64,000 nt of DNA from Clostridium sp. AWRP. GTDB taxonomy: Bacteria > Bacillota > Clostridia > Clostridiales > Clostridiaceae. Numbering within the stretch: the stretch's first letter is position 1; each line of letters begins with the position of its first letter. The notes beneath the pieces were generated by a model that was not told where the DNA came from, searched no databases, and saw only the letters and a list, made by a program, of their open reading frames with translations. A program made the position numbers and the translations under genes. The stretch covers positions 2,418,001 through 2,482,000 of the forward strand of contig NZ_CP029758.2 in NCBI RefSeq assembly GCF_004006395.2, written 5' to 3'. Shown piece by piece: positions 63,816-64,000 of this stretch.

Positions 63816-64000
63816 TTATGTTCTAAGTGTAGCTCTAATTCTATCATTGTTTAACAATAAATCTATAGCATCTAAAATATTTGTAACTGCTATGTCAGAT
63901 TCTATCAAAGATTTAGTAAAGCATCCTTCTCTCCCAATAACACAAATAGATATAATACTATTTTTAAACATTTCCAGATCATTTCTTCCATTGCCAACAG
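63816..64000 (-). CDS. HAD-like soluble P-type-ATPase-domain protein, partial
   Basis: Only the C-terminal 60 residues are in the window; the start lies beyond the right edge. VGNGRNDLEMFKNSI is HAD motif IV, followed by ISICVIGREGCFTKSLIESD and VTNILDAIDLLLNN. This matches the small, soluble 'P-type ATPase-like' HAD phosphatases (COG4087 type). It lies 31 nt upstream of the MutS-type gene on the same strand, so they may share a transcript. Confidence 0.8.
   Translation of the reverse strand, partial: VGNGRNDLEMFKNSIISICVIGREGCFTKSLIESDIAVTNILDAIDLLLNNDRIRATLRT

Overview
The window is about 30% G+C. It has dense, mostly minus-strand operons, AGGAGG-type ribosome sites, frequent TTG and GTG starts, and anaerobe and endospore markers: an alpha/beta small acid-soluble spore protein, a Spo0E-like protein, a SpoVB-like flippase, a flavodiiron protein, a rubrerythrin-like protein and FeoAB. 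It fits a chromosomal segment of a motile, spore-forming Clostridium (sensu stricto). I think of the C. ljungdahlii / C. kluyveri group but cannot confirm a species. There are no rRNA or tRNA genes, no CRISPR array, no phage and no intact transposon.

Layout. 0-5 kb: a FadR-type GntR regulator next to a palindromic operator/promoter that drives something off the left edge; an RNase H-like exonuclease; a HAD phosphatase; a Fur-box-controlled feoA-feoB-small Cys-rich protein operon; a CBS-domain protein. 5-14.5 kb: a second RNase H-like exonuclease, argS, galE, a pair of bacterial PH-domain membrane proteins, an ArsR regulator, a glycerophosphodiesterase with a probable ATT start, two gene remnants (amidohydrolase and PAP2 phosphatase), and a lysine permease under a lysine riboswitch. 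14.9-30.5 kb: a membrane MutS-type ATPase, hemerythrin, spore protein, PHP phosphoesterase, M18 aminopeptidase, CorA, the ynzC-hprK-fthC operon, a Spo0E-like gene behind a helically phased DnaA-box cluster, arginase, flavodiiron protein, HelD and peptide deformylase. 30.6-36 kb: a VanRS-like two-component system and an ABC exporter with two related permeases. 36-43 kb: a radical SAM/B12 protein, a zinc phospholipase-C-fold protein without a signal peptide, a sugar-dehydrogenase-like beta-propeller, a rubrerythrin-like protein and a flippase. 43-47 kb: the riboflavin operon ribD-ribE-ribBA-ribH under an FMN riboswitch. 47-58.6 kb: two near-identical cheY-cheA-cheW-mcp operons about 7.06 kb apart, the second carrying cheB, with an SDR gene between them. 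58.9-62 kb: molybdate import (modA-modB-modC) and a molbindin. 62-64 kb: a second membrane MutS-type ATPase and the end of a HAD-like gene.

The most unusual signals are: (1) a dispersed, structured intergenic repeat in three copies, all in one orientation, whose stems show compensatory base changes, two of them sitting directly in front of ribosome sites; (2) four DnaA-box-like 9-mers spaced 11, 12 and 11 bp apart just upstream of a Spo0E-like gene; (3) the duplicated chemotaxis operon, with a tract of about 430 bp in cheA without a single difference, which looks like gene conversion; (4) two membrane-tethered MutS ATPases of similar design.
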